From JBQLZO01 sp052168315 (GTDB lineage: Bacteria > Planctomycetota > Phycisphaerae > Phycisphaerales > UBA1924), in NCBI GenBank assembly GCA_052168315.1, contig JBQLZO010000046.1, positions 62,001 to 126,000 on the forward strand: a stretch of 64,000 nucleotides of DNA. The letters run 5' to 3'. Position numbers and translations under genes: made by a program. The notes beneath the pieces were generated by a model, which saw only the letters and a program-made list of their open reading frames with translations, was not told where the DNA came from and ran no database searches. Numbering within the stretch: position 1 is the first letter of the stretch; each line of letters begins with the position of its first letter. Shown piece after piece: positions 42,244 through 49,541 of the stretch.

Positions 42244-43308
42244 ATGGTCGATGTGCTCCTGGATGTGCTCATCCTCGCAGGCGGAATCGTCCTGCTGATC
42301 GTCGGCGGCGATCTGCTCGTGCGCGGAGCGGTCACGCTCTCGCTCCGCATGGGCGTCGCGCCGCTCGTGATCGGGCTCACCGTCGTCGCGTTCGGAACCT
42401 CAGCGCCCGAACTCGCGCTCAACATGATCGCGGCCGGCAAGGGCAACACGGGGCTCGCCTTCGGAAACATCGTCGGCTCGAACATCGCCAACATAGGGCT
42501 GATCATCGGGCTCCTCGCCCTGCTCAAGCCGCTCAAGGTCAATGCCGGGCTGATCAAGCGCGAACTCCCGATCATGATGTTCGTCACCGTGCTCGCGCTG
42601 GTCCTCGGCGCGATCACCCTGGGAACCCCCTCGCCACCTCCCGCCCCGGGCGCAGCCATCGACGCGCCCCCGCTCCCTCCGCCACCGGCGCTCCCCGGCT
42701 TCTCCGTGCTCGATGGGCTCATCTTGCTCGCCGCGTTCGTCGCGTTCCTGGTCTGGACCATCCGGGCATCTCGCTCAGCCGCCGGGCATCCGGGCGATGA
42801 CATCGAACTCCAGCTCGCCGCGACCGAAGAGGTCGACCACGCGGACCTGAAGCGTCCTCTCGGGCTGGCGATCGTGCTCATCGTCGTCGGGCTCGCCCTG
42901 CTCATCGCCGGCGGGCAGGGTGCCGAGATCGGCGCTTCCGGCGTCGCCGCGGCCCTGGGAATGTCCAACGAGGTCATCGGGCTCACCGTCGTCGCAGTCG
43001 CCACCTCCCTTCCGGAACTCTTCGCCGGCCTCATGGCCATCCGACGCAATCAGGTCGATATCGCCGTGGGCAATGTCGTCGGCTCGAACATCTTCAACCT
43101 CGCGCTGGTGCTCGGTGCCACAGCGCTGATCGCCCCCGTTCCGGTCCCGCAGGGCGGCATCGTCGCCCTGGGAGTGATGACCCTTCTCTCCCTCGTGCTC
43201 ATCCCGATGTGCTTCACCGCCGAGCGCACGATCGCGCGGGTCGAAGGAGCGATCCTCCTGCTCATGTACGCCGCGTACACGGGCTATCTCATCTTCCAGG
43301 CGATCTAA
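42244..43308 (+). CDS. CaCA-family Na+/Ca2+ antiporter
   Basis: The 354-residue membrane protein belongs to the YrbG-like calcium/sodium exchangers. It shows the two inverted alpha-repeats of the family: FGTSAPELALNMIAAGKGN near residue 58 with FGNIVGSNIANIGLIIGLLA, and VATSLPELFAGLMAIRRNQ near 257 with VGNVVGSNIFNLALVLGA. The acidic residues in SAPEL and SLPEL and the Asn in GSN line the ion path. About ten membrane segments are visible. A cytoplasmic loop (about 125-200) holds a Pro-rich stretch and an acidic segment, longer than in minimal family members. It exports calcium in exchange for sodium across the inner membrane. Confidence 0.92.
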   Translation: MVDVLLDVLILAGGIVLLIVGGDLLVRGAVTLSLRMGVAPLVIGLTVVAFGTSAPELALNMIAAGKGNTGLAFGNIVGSNIANIGLIIGLLALLKPLKVNAGLIKRELPIMMFVTVLALVLGAITLGTPSPPPAPGAAIDAPPLPPPPALPGFSVLDGLILLAAFVAFLVWTIRASRSAAGHPGDDIELQLAATEEVDHADLKRPLGLAIVLIVVGLALLIAGGQGAEIGASGVAAALGMSNEVIGLTVVAVATSLPELFAGLMAIRRNQVDIAVGNVVGSNIFNLALVLGATALIAPVPVPQGGIVALGVMTLLSLVLIPMCFTAERTIARVEGAILLLMYAAYTGYLIFQAI

Positions 43309-43354
43309 ACCACCGATCGGCGAGCCCCCGGGGCTCACCCGAGACCCGCCCCGT

Positions 43355-44398
43355 TCACTCCGCGATGTCAACACGCAGCAGCGCCATCTCACAGCGCGAC
43401 GACCCTCCGAACCCCATCACACGCGTCCGCTCGCTCGACCGCTCAAAGACCATCGCCGGTTCACCATCGAACTCCGCAAAGACCCGGACCACATCGCGCT
43501 CGAGGCGGGCCGCACCGAGTTCGATCCGCAACTCCGTGATCACCACGACGCCCCGAGGAACATCCGTACCCGCCGACTCCCCTCCCACCCAGCACCGCAC
43601 CCGTGCGATCCCGCTCACGCCCCCATCGGACCGCTCCTCCTCGCCCGCGCCGGACTGAACCACCCCCGCCGTCCGCCAGACGGCCCGGGATTCGTCCGGC
43701 GCCGGATCCACGCGCAGGCCATCCCGTGTTCCGCCATCCCGCGAGACGAAACGCAGGCGTGTGCCGCGCTCATGATTCACGGTCTCCAGCAGCCACACGC
43801 CGCCAGCATCTTCCCCCCGTCCCGCCGGTGGGACGAATTCCTCGGTGTGGGTTCGGATCGCGCCCGGATCCGAGCCGATGATCGACTGAACCGCTTCCCA
43901 GTCACCCGACCCGCCGCCACCATCAAGCCCGGTGCGCTGCTCCACGCCACCCCCATCGCCCGGCCCGCTCACCACCCTCGAGGTGCGATGAACAACGCCT
44001 CCCTCGAACCGCCGGTCCCGCACTTGAATGAACCGCATCCCGGATACCTCGCGCCCGCCGATGCAATCGCCGGCGGCGGAGAGGTTCGCGATTCTCATGC
44101 CGGGCGCGCCGCCAAATCCCATCGCTTCGAAGTACTCGCGCGGGTCCGGCGCGCGCCACACGCCATCCTCAATCCACGCCGAGCCCTCGCCGCCGTCGAC
44201 CCCCGAGCCATCCATCGCGCCGCGCGACGAAACGCGATCGCCCGCCGATCGCAGGGCATCGGGCGCGATGATCGCGCCCCCGCTCCCGGCGCACCCCGAA
44301 ACACCCGCTGCCATCCCCAGCACGCCCGCCACGCCGATCCGGAACACCCCCGGCGCGCGAACCCATAAGCGACTCCGATGTGATCTATGCACTGGCAT
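43355..44398 (-). CDS. Predicted lipoprotein, unknown function
   Basis: The 347-residue protein has a signal peptide ending in a lipobox-like VSGC, with Cys36 as likely lipidation site. The mature part contains DPREYFEAMGFGGAPGMR near residue 90, then beta-rich segments such as RFIQVRDRRFEGGVVHR, and ends in VVVITELRIELGAARLERD and EMALLRVDIAE. The middle is rich in Gly, Glu and Asp. I recognise no family. GGAG five bases before the ATG at 44398 decides the start over a longer frame. It is divergent from the HEAT-repeat lipoprotein gene, and both products are predicted lipoproteins. Confidence 0.7.
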   Translation of the reverse strand: MPVHRSHRSRLWVRAPGVFRIGVAGVLGMAAGVSGCAGSGGAIIAPDALRSAGDRVSSRGAMDGSGVDGGEGSAWIEDGVWRAPDPREYFEAMGFGGAPGMRIANLSAAGDCIGGREVSGMRFIQVRDRRFEGGVVHRTSRVVSGPGDGGGVEQRTGLDGGGGSGDWEAVQSIIGSDPGAIRTHTEEFVPPAGRGEDAGGVWLLETVNHERGTRLRFVSRDGGTRDGLRVDPAPDESRAVWRTAGVVQSGAGEEERSDGGVSGIARVRCWVGGESAGTDVPRGVVVITELRIELGAARLERDVVRVFAEFDGEPAMVFERSSERTRVMGFGGSSRCEMALLRVDIAE

Positions 44399-44464
44399 TG
44401 CGCTCCTGCCGCCCGGGCCCGCCGCATCCCAACGATCGAATCGGATCGCCATCCGCATTCACCT

Positions 44465-44470
44465 TATACT
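44465..44470 (+). promoter_or_regulatory. Leaderless-type -10 box TATACT for the HEAT-repeat lipoprotein gene
   Basis: TATACT is followed by CCACCG and the ATG at 44477, so transcription should begin on the A of the start codon. This is the best match to the bacterial -10 consensus in the set. Confidence 0.6.
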
Positions 44471-44476
44471 CCACCG

Positions 44477-45466
44477 ATGCAACGCCCACCGCATTCCCGA
44501 CGCGATGCCGCCTCCCGCCCGGGCCCGCGCCCGCCCCATCATCGCGCACTGGCCCGCGCCGCCGGCCTGACCATCGCGGTCGCACCACTCGCATGCGCCT
44601 TCGTCGGGTGCGCCACCGAAAACCTCGCCGGCGCCAGCGATGATGCGACCTCCCTCCTGTCGGTACTCTCCGGGCCGACCCCCGCCGACGCGGCCGCGTG
44701 GGCGACCGACGAGTTCGATCCGGACAAGCGCCAGCGCGGCATCACCCTCCTCGCGAACGCGCCGTGGGGCGGAGAATCGGTGTATGTGGATCTCTACGAG
44801 GTCGCCGCGCAGGATGAAGACCCGGGCGTCCGAGCGGCCGCGGCCCGCGCGCTGGGACGGCACGGCAGCGCCCGACATGTCCCGCTGATCGTCCCAAATC
44901 TCGAAGCCGACTCCCGAATCCTCAGGTGGGAAGCCGCCAAGTCGCTCCAGCGACTCCACAACCCCGACGCCGTCAGACCCCTCATCGCCCGACTGGATCC
45001 CGGCGTGGAGCCAGCCGCCGAAGTCCGCGCCGCCGCGGCCACCGCGCTGGGCCAGTACGGAGAAACCGATGTCGTGCTCGCACTCATAGACGCCCTGAAC
45101 GACCGCGATCTGGCCGTGAACGACGCCGCGCACCAATCGCTCGTCACGCTCACCGGCCAGGACCACGGGCTGGACACCAACGAATGGATCCGCTGGAGCA
45201 ACCAGGCCGCGCGAGCCGGCACGGTCTTCGCAGAGCGGGGTGAGTTCATCTTCCCCGTGTTCGAACGCGATCGCTTCTGGTACGAAGTCGTCGTCCCGTG
45301 GATGGAACCTCCCAACGAGATCGCCGCGGCCCCGGCCGGAATGCCGGGCACGATCGTCCGGGCCGACACAAACCCGGGCGCCGATCCAGCCACCGGGCCG
45401 GGCGGACGGGTGATCCGCGCCGAGGACTCCGAAAGACCCGGACAATCGGGCCAAAACGGGCGATAA
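44477..45466 (+). CDS. HEAT-repeat lipoprotein
   Basis: The 329-residue protein has an Arg/Pro-rich N-terminus, a hydrophobic signal segment and a lipobox-like FVGC with Cys45. The mature part contains about four HEAT-type repeats between residues 95 and 250: DPGVRAAAARALGRHGS, SRILRWEAAKSLQRLHNPDA, AAEVRAAAATALGQYGETD and DLAVNDAAHQSLVTLTG. HEAT arrays bind other proteins. A Trp-rich segment follows (RFWYEVVVPWMEPPNE), then a low-complexity Gly/Pro tail. It is likely a periplasmic or membrane-attached scaffold; its partner is unknown. Confidence 0.8.
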   Translation: MQRPPHSRRDAASRPGPRPPHHRALARAAGLTIAVAPLACAFVGCATENLAGASDDATSLLSVLSGPTPADAAAWATDEFDPDKRQRGITLLANAPWGGESVYVDLYEVAAQDEDPGVRAAAARALGRHGSARHVPLIVPNLEADSRILRWEAAKSLQRLHNPDAVRPLIARLDPGVEPAAEVRAAAATALGQYGETDVVLALIDALNDRDLAVNDAAHQSLVTLTGQDHGLDTNEWIRWSNQAARAGTVFAERGEFIFPVFERDRFWYEVVVPWMEPPNEIAAAPAGMPGTIVRADTNPGADPATGPGGRVIRAEDSERPGQSGQNGR

Positions 45467-45568
45467 CCACCGAAACGAGCATCCTCCCTCGACCGCGGGC
45501 TCGCGAAGTCCGATCCCCCTTTCGTGAGCCCCGGGCCATCCGCCAACACGCCGACCGCGGTCCACCCA

Positions 45569-46573
45569 ATGGACGCGGAAGCTCCCCCCATCACCATCCA
45601 TCCCTCCGTCGTGCGCTTGGGCTGGATGGACCACCTGATGCTGGCGCACACCGCAGACGAACGCGAGAGAACAAGCCTGGCCGCCATCGCGGGCAGCGTG
45701 GTCGTTGGCGTGATGCGCGATCAGCCAGAAGCCTCGCCGGTCCGTGCCGGAAGCGCCAAGCGTGTGCTCGTCGGCCCGTGGCTCATCTGCGGAAAGTGCG
45801 AACGCTGCCGCGCCGGACTGTCCGGACAGTGCCGATCCGGATCCATCCTTGGAACCCGCGCTGCGCCCGGCGGCCTCAGCGGCCCGGTCAGCGTGCCCAG
45901 AGCATCGGTCCATCCGATTCCCGATGCGCTCAACGATGAAGTGGCCTCCTTCGCCCCGCTCGTCGGGGATGTCGCCCACATGCTCCAACAGGTGGCGATC
46001 CGCGATCGAAACTTCGTGACCATCCTCGGGAACTCACCCCTCGCGATCGTCGCCGGGCAGGTGCTCACGCGCCACAACAAGGCCGTCCGAATCCTCGGCG
46101 ACGAGCCGGAATCGCTGGCCTGCTGCGACAACCTCGGCATCAAGCACCGCCTCATGCACGAGGTCACCCGCCGGCGCGACCAGGATGTGGTCGTCCTGTG
46201 CGATCTACGCCCCGAAGTCGTCGACCTCGCACTCGCGCTGGTCCGGCCGCGCGGCGAACTGGCGATCAAGATCGCCCCTCCCACCGCCGCGTCGCAGGCG
46301 GATCCGCCCTCGCCCCGGCTCCCTCCGAGCGTGATCGACGCGATCGTGCGGATGGAACTGCGGGTCTCCGGAAGCTGGTTCGGATCCGCGCGGATCGGGC
46401 TCGCCCTCCTCGAACGCGGCGAGGCCGATGTCGTCCCGCTGATCGCACGCCGCATCGACCCCGCCACCGCGGTCGCCCTGCTCGCATCGACGCCGGATGC
46501 CGCCGACACCGACCTGCTCGCCTCCGGGTGCTCGCCTCTGGATCGCATGGTCGTGCGGATGCCCCGCTCCTGA
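45569..46573 (+). CDS. Degenerate zinc-dependent dehydrogenase-like protein
   Basis: The 334-residue protein resembles threonine/alcohol dehydrogenases of the MDR superfamily, but only in part. It keeps the structural zinc site, ICGKCERCRAGLSGQC near residue 70, and segments like HPIPDALNDEVASFAPLVGD. The N-terminal catalytic-zinc motifs (C-G-x-D and GHE) are missing. The nucleotide loop reads TILGNSPLAIVAGQV rather than GxGxxG. It may have lost enzyme activity, or act on something else. The ATG at 45569 was chosen; a GTG at 45524 is in frame. It lies between the HEAT-repeat lipoprotein and scpB, with no shared theme. Confidence 0.65.
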   Translation: MDAEAPPITIHPSVVRLGWMDHLMLAHTADERERTSLAAIAGSVVVGVMRDQPEASPVRAGSAKRVLVGPWLICGKCERCRAGLSGQCRSGSILGTRAAPGGLSGPVSVPRASVHPIPDALNDEVASFAPLVGDVAHMLQQVAIRDRNFVTILGNSPLAIVAGQVLTRHNKAVRILGDEPESLACCDNLGIKHRLMHEVTRRRDQDVVVLCDLRPEVVDLALALVRPRGELAIKIAPPTAASQADPPSPRLPPSVIDAIVRMELRVSGSWFGSARIGLALLERGEADVVPLIARRIDPATAVALLASTPDAADTDLLASGCSPLDRMVVRMPRS

Positions 46574-46605
46574 CCCCCCACATCGCGACCCGCCCCGCCC
46601 GCCGC

Positions 46606-46611
46606 TACCAT
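46606..46611 (+). promoter_or_regulatory. Leaderless-type -10 box TACCAT for scpB
   Basis: TACCAT is followed by six bases (CTGCGC) and the ATG at 46618. No ribosome site is present. Confidence 0.5.
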
Positions 46612-46617
46612 CTGCGC

Positions 46618-47469
46618 ATGGTGAGCCTGGCAAGAAAGTCACGAGCCAAAGCCCGAAACGAAGCGCATGAAACGGACGGGCGCGCCCCGGGCGACGATGA
46701 ATCCGCATCCGCGATGTCAATCGATCACACCAACCTGCCAGCGGTCGCCACCGCCCGCCGGCACGAGGTCGCCCTCACCGGCGGAATCGTCGCCCCGGAC
46801 ATGATCCCAGCCGCCATCGAGGCCTGCCTCCTCGCCTCCGACAAGCCACTCGGGCACGCAAGGCTCATCCAGGCCCTCGGAATCGATGATGCCAAGGAAT
46901 CGAAGGACGCGATCACCCAGATCATCGGCGCCCTCAACGACGAATACCGCATGACCGCCCGCGCCTACGAGATCGCCGAGGTCGCCGGGGGCTGGCGGAT
47001 CATGACACGCCCGGAATACGCCGCGCCCGTCGCGGCCATCCAGGGGCTCCGCGACTCCGGAAAGCTCTCCAAGCCCGCGCTCGAAACCCTCGCGATCATC
47101 GCCTACAAGCAGCCCATCACCCGCGCACAGATCGAAGCGATCCGCGGCGTGGCGTGCGGCGAAGTGCTCAAAACACTGATGGAGCGAAGGCTCGTCGCCA
47201 TCTCCGGACGCGCCGAAGAACTCGGGCGACCGATGCTCTACGCCACAACGCGGCAGTTCCTCGAAGCGTTCGGGCTCACCGCCGTCCGCGATCTCCCCAC
47301 CATCGCGGATGTGCTCGCGCCGCCGGAGATCGAGCCGCCGTCCGATCCGCTCCCAGCCGACGCCTCCCACCCCCAGCAGGAAGAACCGCCCGCCGGGTCC
47401 GATCCCGGCGCGGGCCGATCGCCCGAAACCGACGCCCCGGACACCGGTTCCATGCAGCAGCCGCGCTGA
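46618..47469 (+). CDS. scpB: Segregation and condensation protein B
   Basis: ScpB is a winged-helix kleisin partner in the bacterial SMC-ScpAB condensin. The 283-residue protein has a 60-residue polar extension, then the paired winged-helix core: IPAAIEACLLASDKPLGHAR, YEIAEVAGGWRIMTRPEYA, the signature SKPALETLAIIAYKQPITRA near 160, and GEVLKTLMERRLVAISGRAE. The C-terminal 50 residues are Pro/Asp-rich. scpA and smc are not adjacent, unlike the common scpA-scpB pairing. The start is supported by the close TACCAT box. A lipoprotein gene follows after 15 bases. Confidence 0.92.
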   Translation: MVSLARKSRAKARNEAHETDGRAPGDDESASAMSIDHTNLPAVATARRHEVALTGGIVAPDMIPAAIEACLLASDKPLGHARLIQALGIDDAKESKDAITQIIGALNDEYRMTARAYEIAEVAGGWRIMTRPEYAAPVAAIQGLRDSGKLSKPALETLAIIAYKQPITRAQIEAIRGVACGEVLKTLMERRLVAISGRAEELGRPMLYATTRQFLEAFGLTAVRDLPTIADVLAPPEIEPPSDPLPADASHPQQEEPPAGSDPGAGRSPETDAPDTGSMQQPR

Positions 47470-47484
47470 ACCGATCCACCCACC

Positions 47485-47961
47485 ATGAGCCGCAACTCCA
47501 TGAACATCCGTTGTTTCACCTCGCTCGCGCTGTCCGCCCTAGTCCTCGCCGTGGTCGCCGGCTGCGGCGGATACGAGCTCCACGGCCGCGTCGTCGCGGG
47601 CGATGCGTCCTACATCTCGATCGTGGATGAGGACCATCCGGTCCTGCTCGAATCACGCGGCGTCGGGGGAGCCAGCGTCCACCTCCAGGAGGATCCCGGA
47701 ACGCTCCGCTCCCAGACGATCGCGCGGAGCACCACCAATCCCGACGGCACCTTCTCGCTCCCCGTGGATCGGATCGGCGCGGGAATGCTCGAATACGATG
47801 TCGGCCTGTTCGTCCGCAAGCAGGGATACGCGCCCGCAGAACTCCCATTCCGCCTGCCGGGCAAGGGAAAGGCCATCCTCGTCGTCCTCAGATCGGGCGA
47901 AGACCGAGCGATCGATGAGAGCTTCGATACGCTCTTCGAAGAAACCATCGACTCCTGGTAA
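47485..47961 (+). CDS. Small lipoprotein with carboxypeptidase-regulatory-like beta domain
   Basis: The 158-residue protein has a signal peptide with lipobox VAGC at Cys27. The mature domain is beta-rich and contains GVGGASVHLQEDPGTLRSQ and TTNPDGTFSLPVDRIGAG, then VRKQGYAPAELPFRLPGKG, similar to carboxypeptidase-regulatory (transthyretin-like) domains that often act as structural or binding modules. The C-terminus is acidic. It starts 15 bases after scpB and 47 bases before the second DUF58 gene start, so it may bridge both in one transcript. No ribosome site is clear before the ATG. Confidence 0.75.
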   Translation: MSRNSMNIRCFTSLALSALVLAVVAGCGGYELHGRVVAGDASYISIVDEDHPVLLESRGVGGASVHLQEDPGTLRSQTIARSTTNPDGTFSLPVDRIGAGMLEYDVGLFVRKQGYAPAELPFRLPGKGKAILVVLRSGEDRAIDESFDTLFEETIDSW

Positions 47962-48008
47962 GCGAATCCATTCCCGTGCGAACCAACACGACGGGAGGCG
48001 GGCGCCCC

Positions 48009-49541
48009 ATGGCCACCCCCGCGACGCCTGAACTCACATCCACCGGACAGCCCGCGGCCCCCAAGCCCCGCAGCTGGTCCCCATTGCGCCGGCGCGGGCG
48101 TCAGCCCCGCCTTCAAGACGGCATCCCGGAAGACGAACGCCAGCCGAAGATCATCGGCAGGCGCTACCACCTCTACCCCCCCAGCGTTTTCTACATCGTC
48201 GTCACGATCTTCATCGGGCTCGGCGCTTTCAACGCCCAGAATAACCTTCTGTTCTTCGTCTTCGGAGCAACCCTGGCGACGCTCATCGTCTCGGGAGTGG
48301 TCTCCGGGTCGATGATGATGAGCGTCACAGTTCGACGCATCATCGCCAGCGACGCCCGCATCGGCCTTCCGGCGCCCATCACCTATCGCGTCACAAACCT
48401 CAATAAGCGCCTGCCGATGTTCGCCATCCGGATCAGGGAACTCCCCGCCCGCCCGTCCGCCGGACGCGCCGCCGACCAACGCACCCTCCAAGCCGCCGAA
48501 GGAGCGCTCGGCCCCGCGACCGCCTTCGCCGGGTTCGTCCCCCGGGGGGGCTCGATCGACGCACCTTCCAGCGCCTCGCCGCTCCGCGCCGGTGTAGTCG
48601 AACTGCACACCTTCGAGGTCTCCACGGTCTTCCCCTTCGGCATCGCGCGAAAGTCCGTGCGCTTCGCGCAGCCGAGCACCCTCGTCGTGCGACATCCCGA
48701 GGTGGCGCTCCCGCCCGAACGCCTCCCATCGCTCGCGGCCCCCGGACGCCCGCCCGGCGAAGCGAGCCGCACTCGCTCGACCTCCGGAGATGAGTTCTTC
48801 GGAATACGCGAGTACTCACCCGGAGATCCGCTCAGGCTCATCGCGTGGCGCGCATCCGCCCGCTCGGGCGAACTCCGAACACGCGTGAACGCCACCCCCC
48901 CACGCTCCGCGGTGCGACTCGTGATCGATCTCGACGGACTCGACGACACGCCGGTTCCGCTCTCCGATCCGGATGCGCCGCGCGGGCGGGAGGACCCGCT
49001 CGGGCGCGTTCTCTCATGGCCGCTCCGCGCGATGGGGTTCCTCGAAGATGCGCCCCGCGAGCAGCCGCCCCGGTTCTCCCAGATCGACCGGGCCCTCGCG
49101 CTGGCCGGGTCGCTCGCGAGCGCGCTGCTCACCCGTGGCGACGCCGTGGAGATCCGCGATGCCCACGGAGCCTTCGATGTCTCCATCGGGCAGGGTCAGC
49201 GCCAGCGAGAGCGCATCGCCCGCGCCCTCGCGATGCGCCGATCCAGCGGCACCGACGCCGCTGCGCCCTCGCCGCGCACCACCACACGCCCCTCATCCAC
49301 CGTGACCATCACGCTCGCACCCGAGGGCCGGACGCCAACACGCGGCGAGCCCACCGCACCCACCATCACATTCGATGAGATCGACCGCGCCCTGACGATG
49401 CAGACCCGCCGCGCCGCCGGCGCGCACCGCACGACGCGATCGGCCCCGCCGCCCCGCAACTCGAACATCGACCCAACGAGCAACCCACCCGGCAGCCCCC
49501 AGCCCTCACCCCCGGCACGCGAGGAGCACACACGCGCATGA
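48009..49541 (+). CDS. Membrane-anchored DUF58 protein
   Basis: The 510-residue protein has a 60-residue Pro/Arg-rich N-terminus, two closely spaced membrane segments (SVFYIVVTIFIGLGAFNAQN near residue 62 and LFFVFGATLATLIVSGVVSG after it) and an extracytoplasmic-like beta region. The DUF58 core reads DEFFGIREYSPGDPLRLIAW near 265, followed by RASARSGELRTRV. It is the membrane type of DUF58, unlike the soluble copy at 21838. The C-terminal 130 residues are low complexity. It overlaps the transglutaminase gene by ATGA; this pair is a common bacterial arrangement. GGGAGG before the ATG at 48009 supports the start. No moxR gene is adjacent. Confidence 0.85.
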   Translation: MATPATPELTSTGQPAAPKPRSWSPLRRRGRQPRLQDGIPEDERQPKIIGRRYHLYPPSVFYIVVTIFIGLGAFNAQNNLLFFVFGATLATLIVSGVVSGSMMMSVTVRRIIASDARIGLPAPITYRVTNLNKRLPMFAIRIRELPARPSAGRAADQRTLQAAEGALGPATAFAGFVPRGGSIDAPSSASPLRAGVVELHTFEVSTVFPFGIARKSVRFAQPSTLVVRHPEVALPPERLPSLAAPGRPPGEASRTRSTSGDEFFGIREYSPGDPLRLIAWRASARSGELRTRVNATPPRSAVRLVIDLDGLDDTPVPLSDPDAPRGREDPLGRVLSWPLRAMGFLEDAPREQPPRFSQIDRALALAGSLASALLTRGDAVEIRDAHGAFDVSIGQGQRQRERIARALAMRRSSGTDAAAPSPRTTTRPSSTVTITLAPEGRTPTRGEPTAPTITFDEIDRALTMQTRRAAGAHRTTRSAPPPRNSNIDPTSNPPGSPQPSPPAREEHTRA

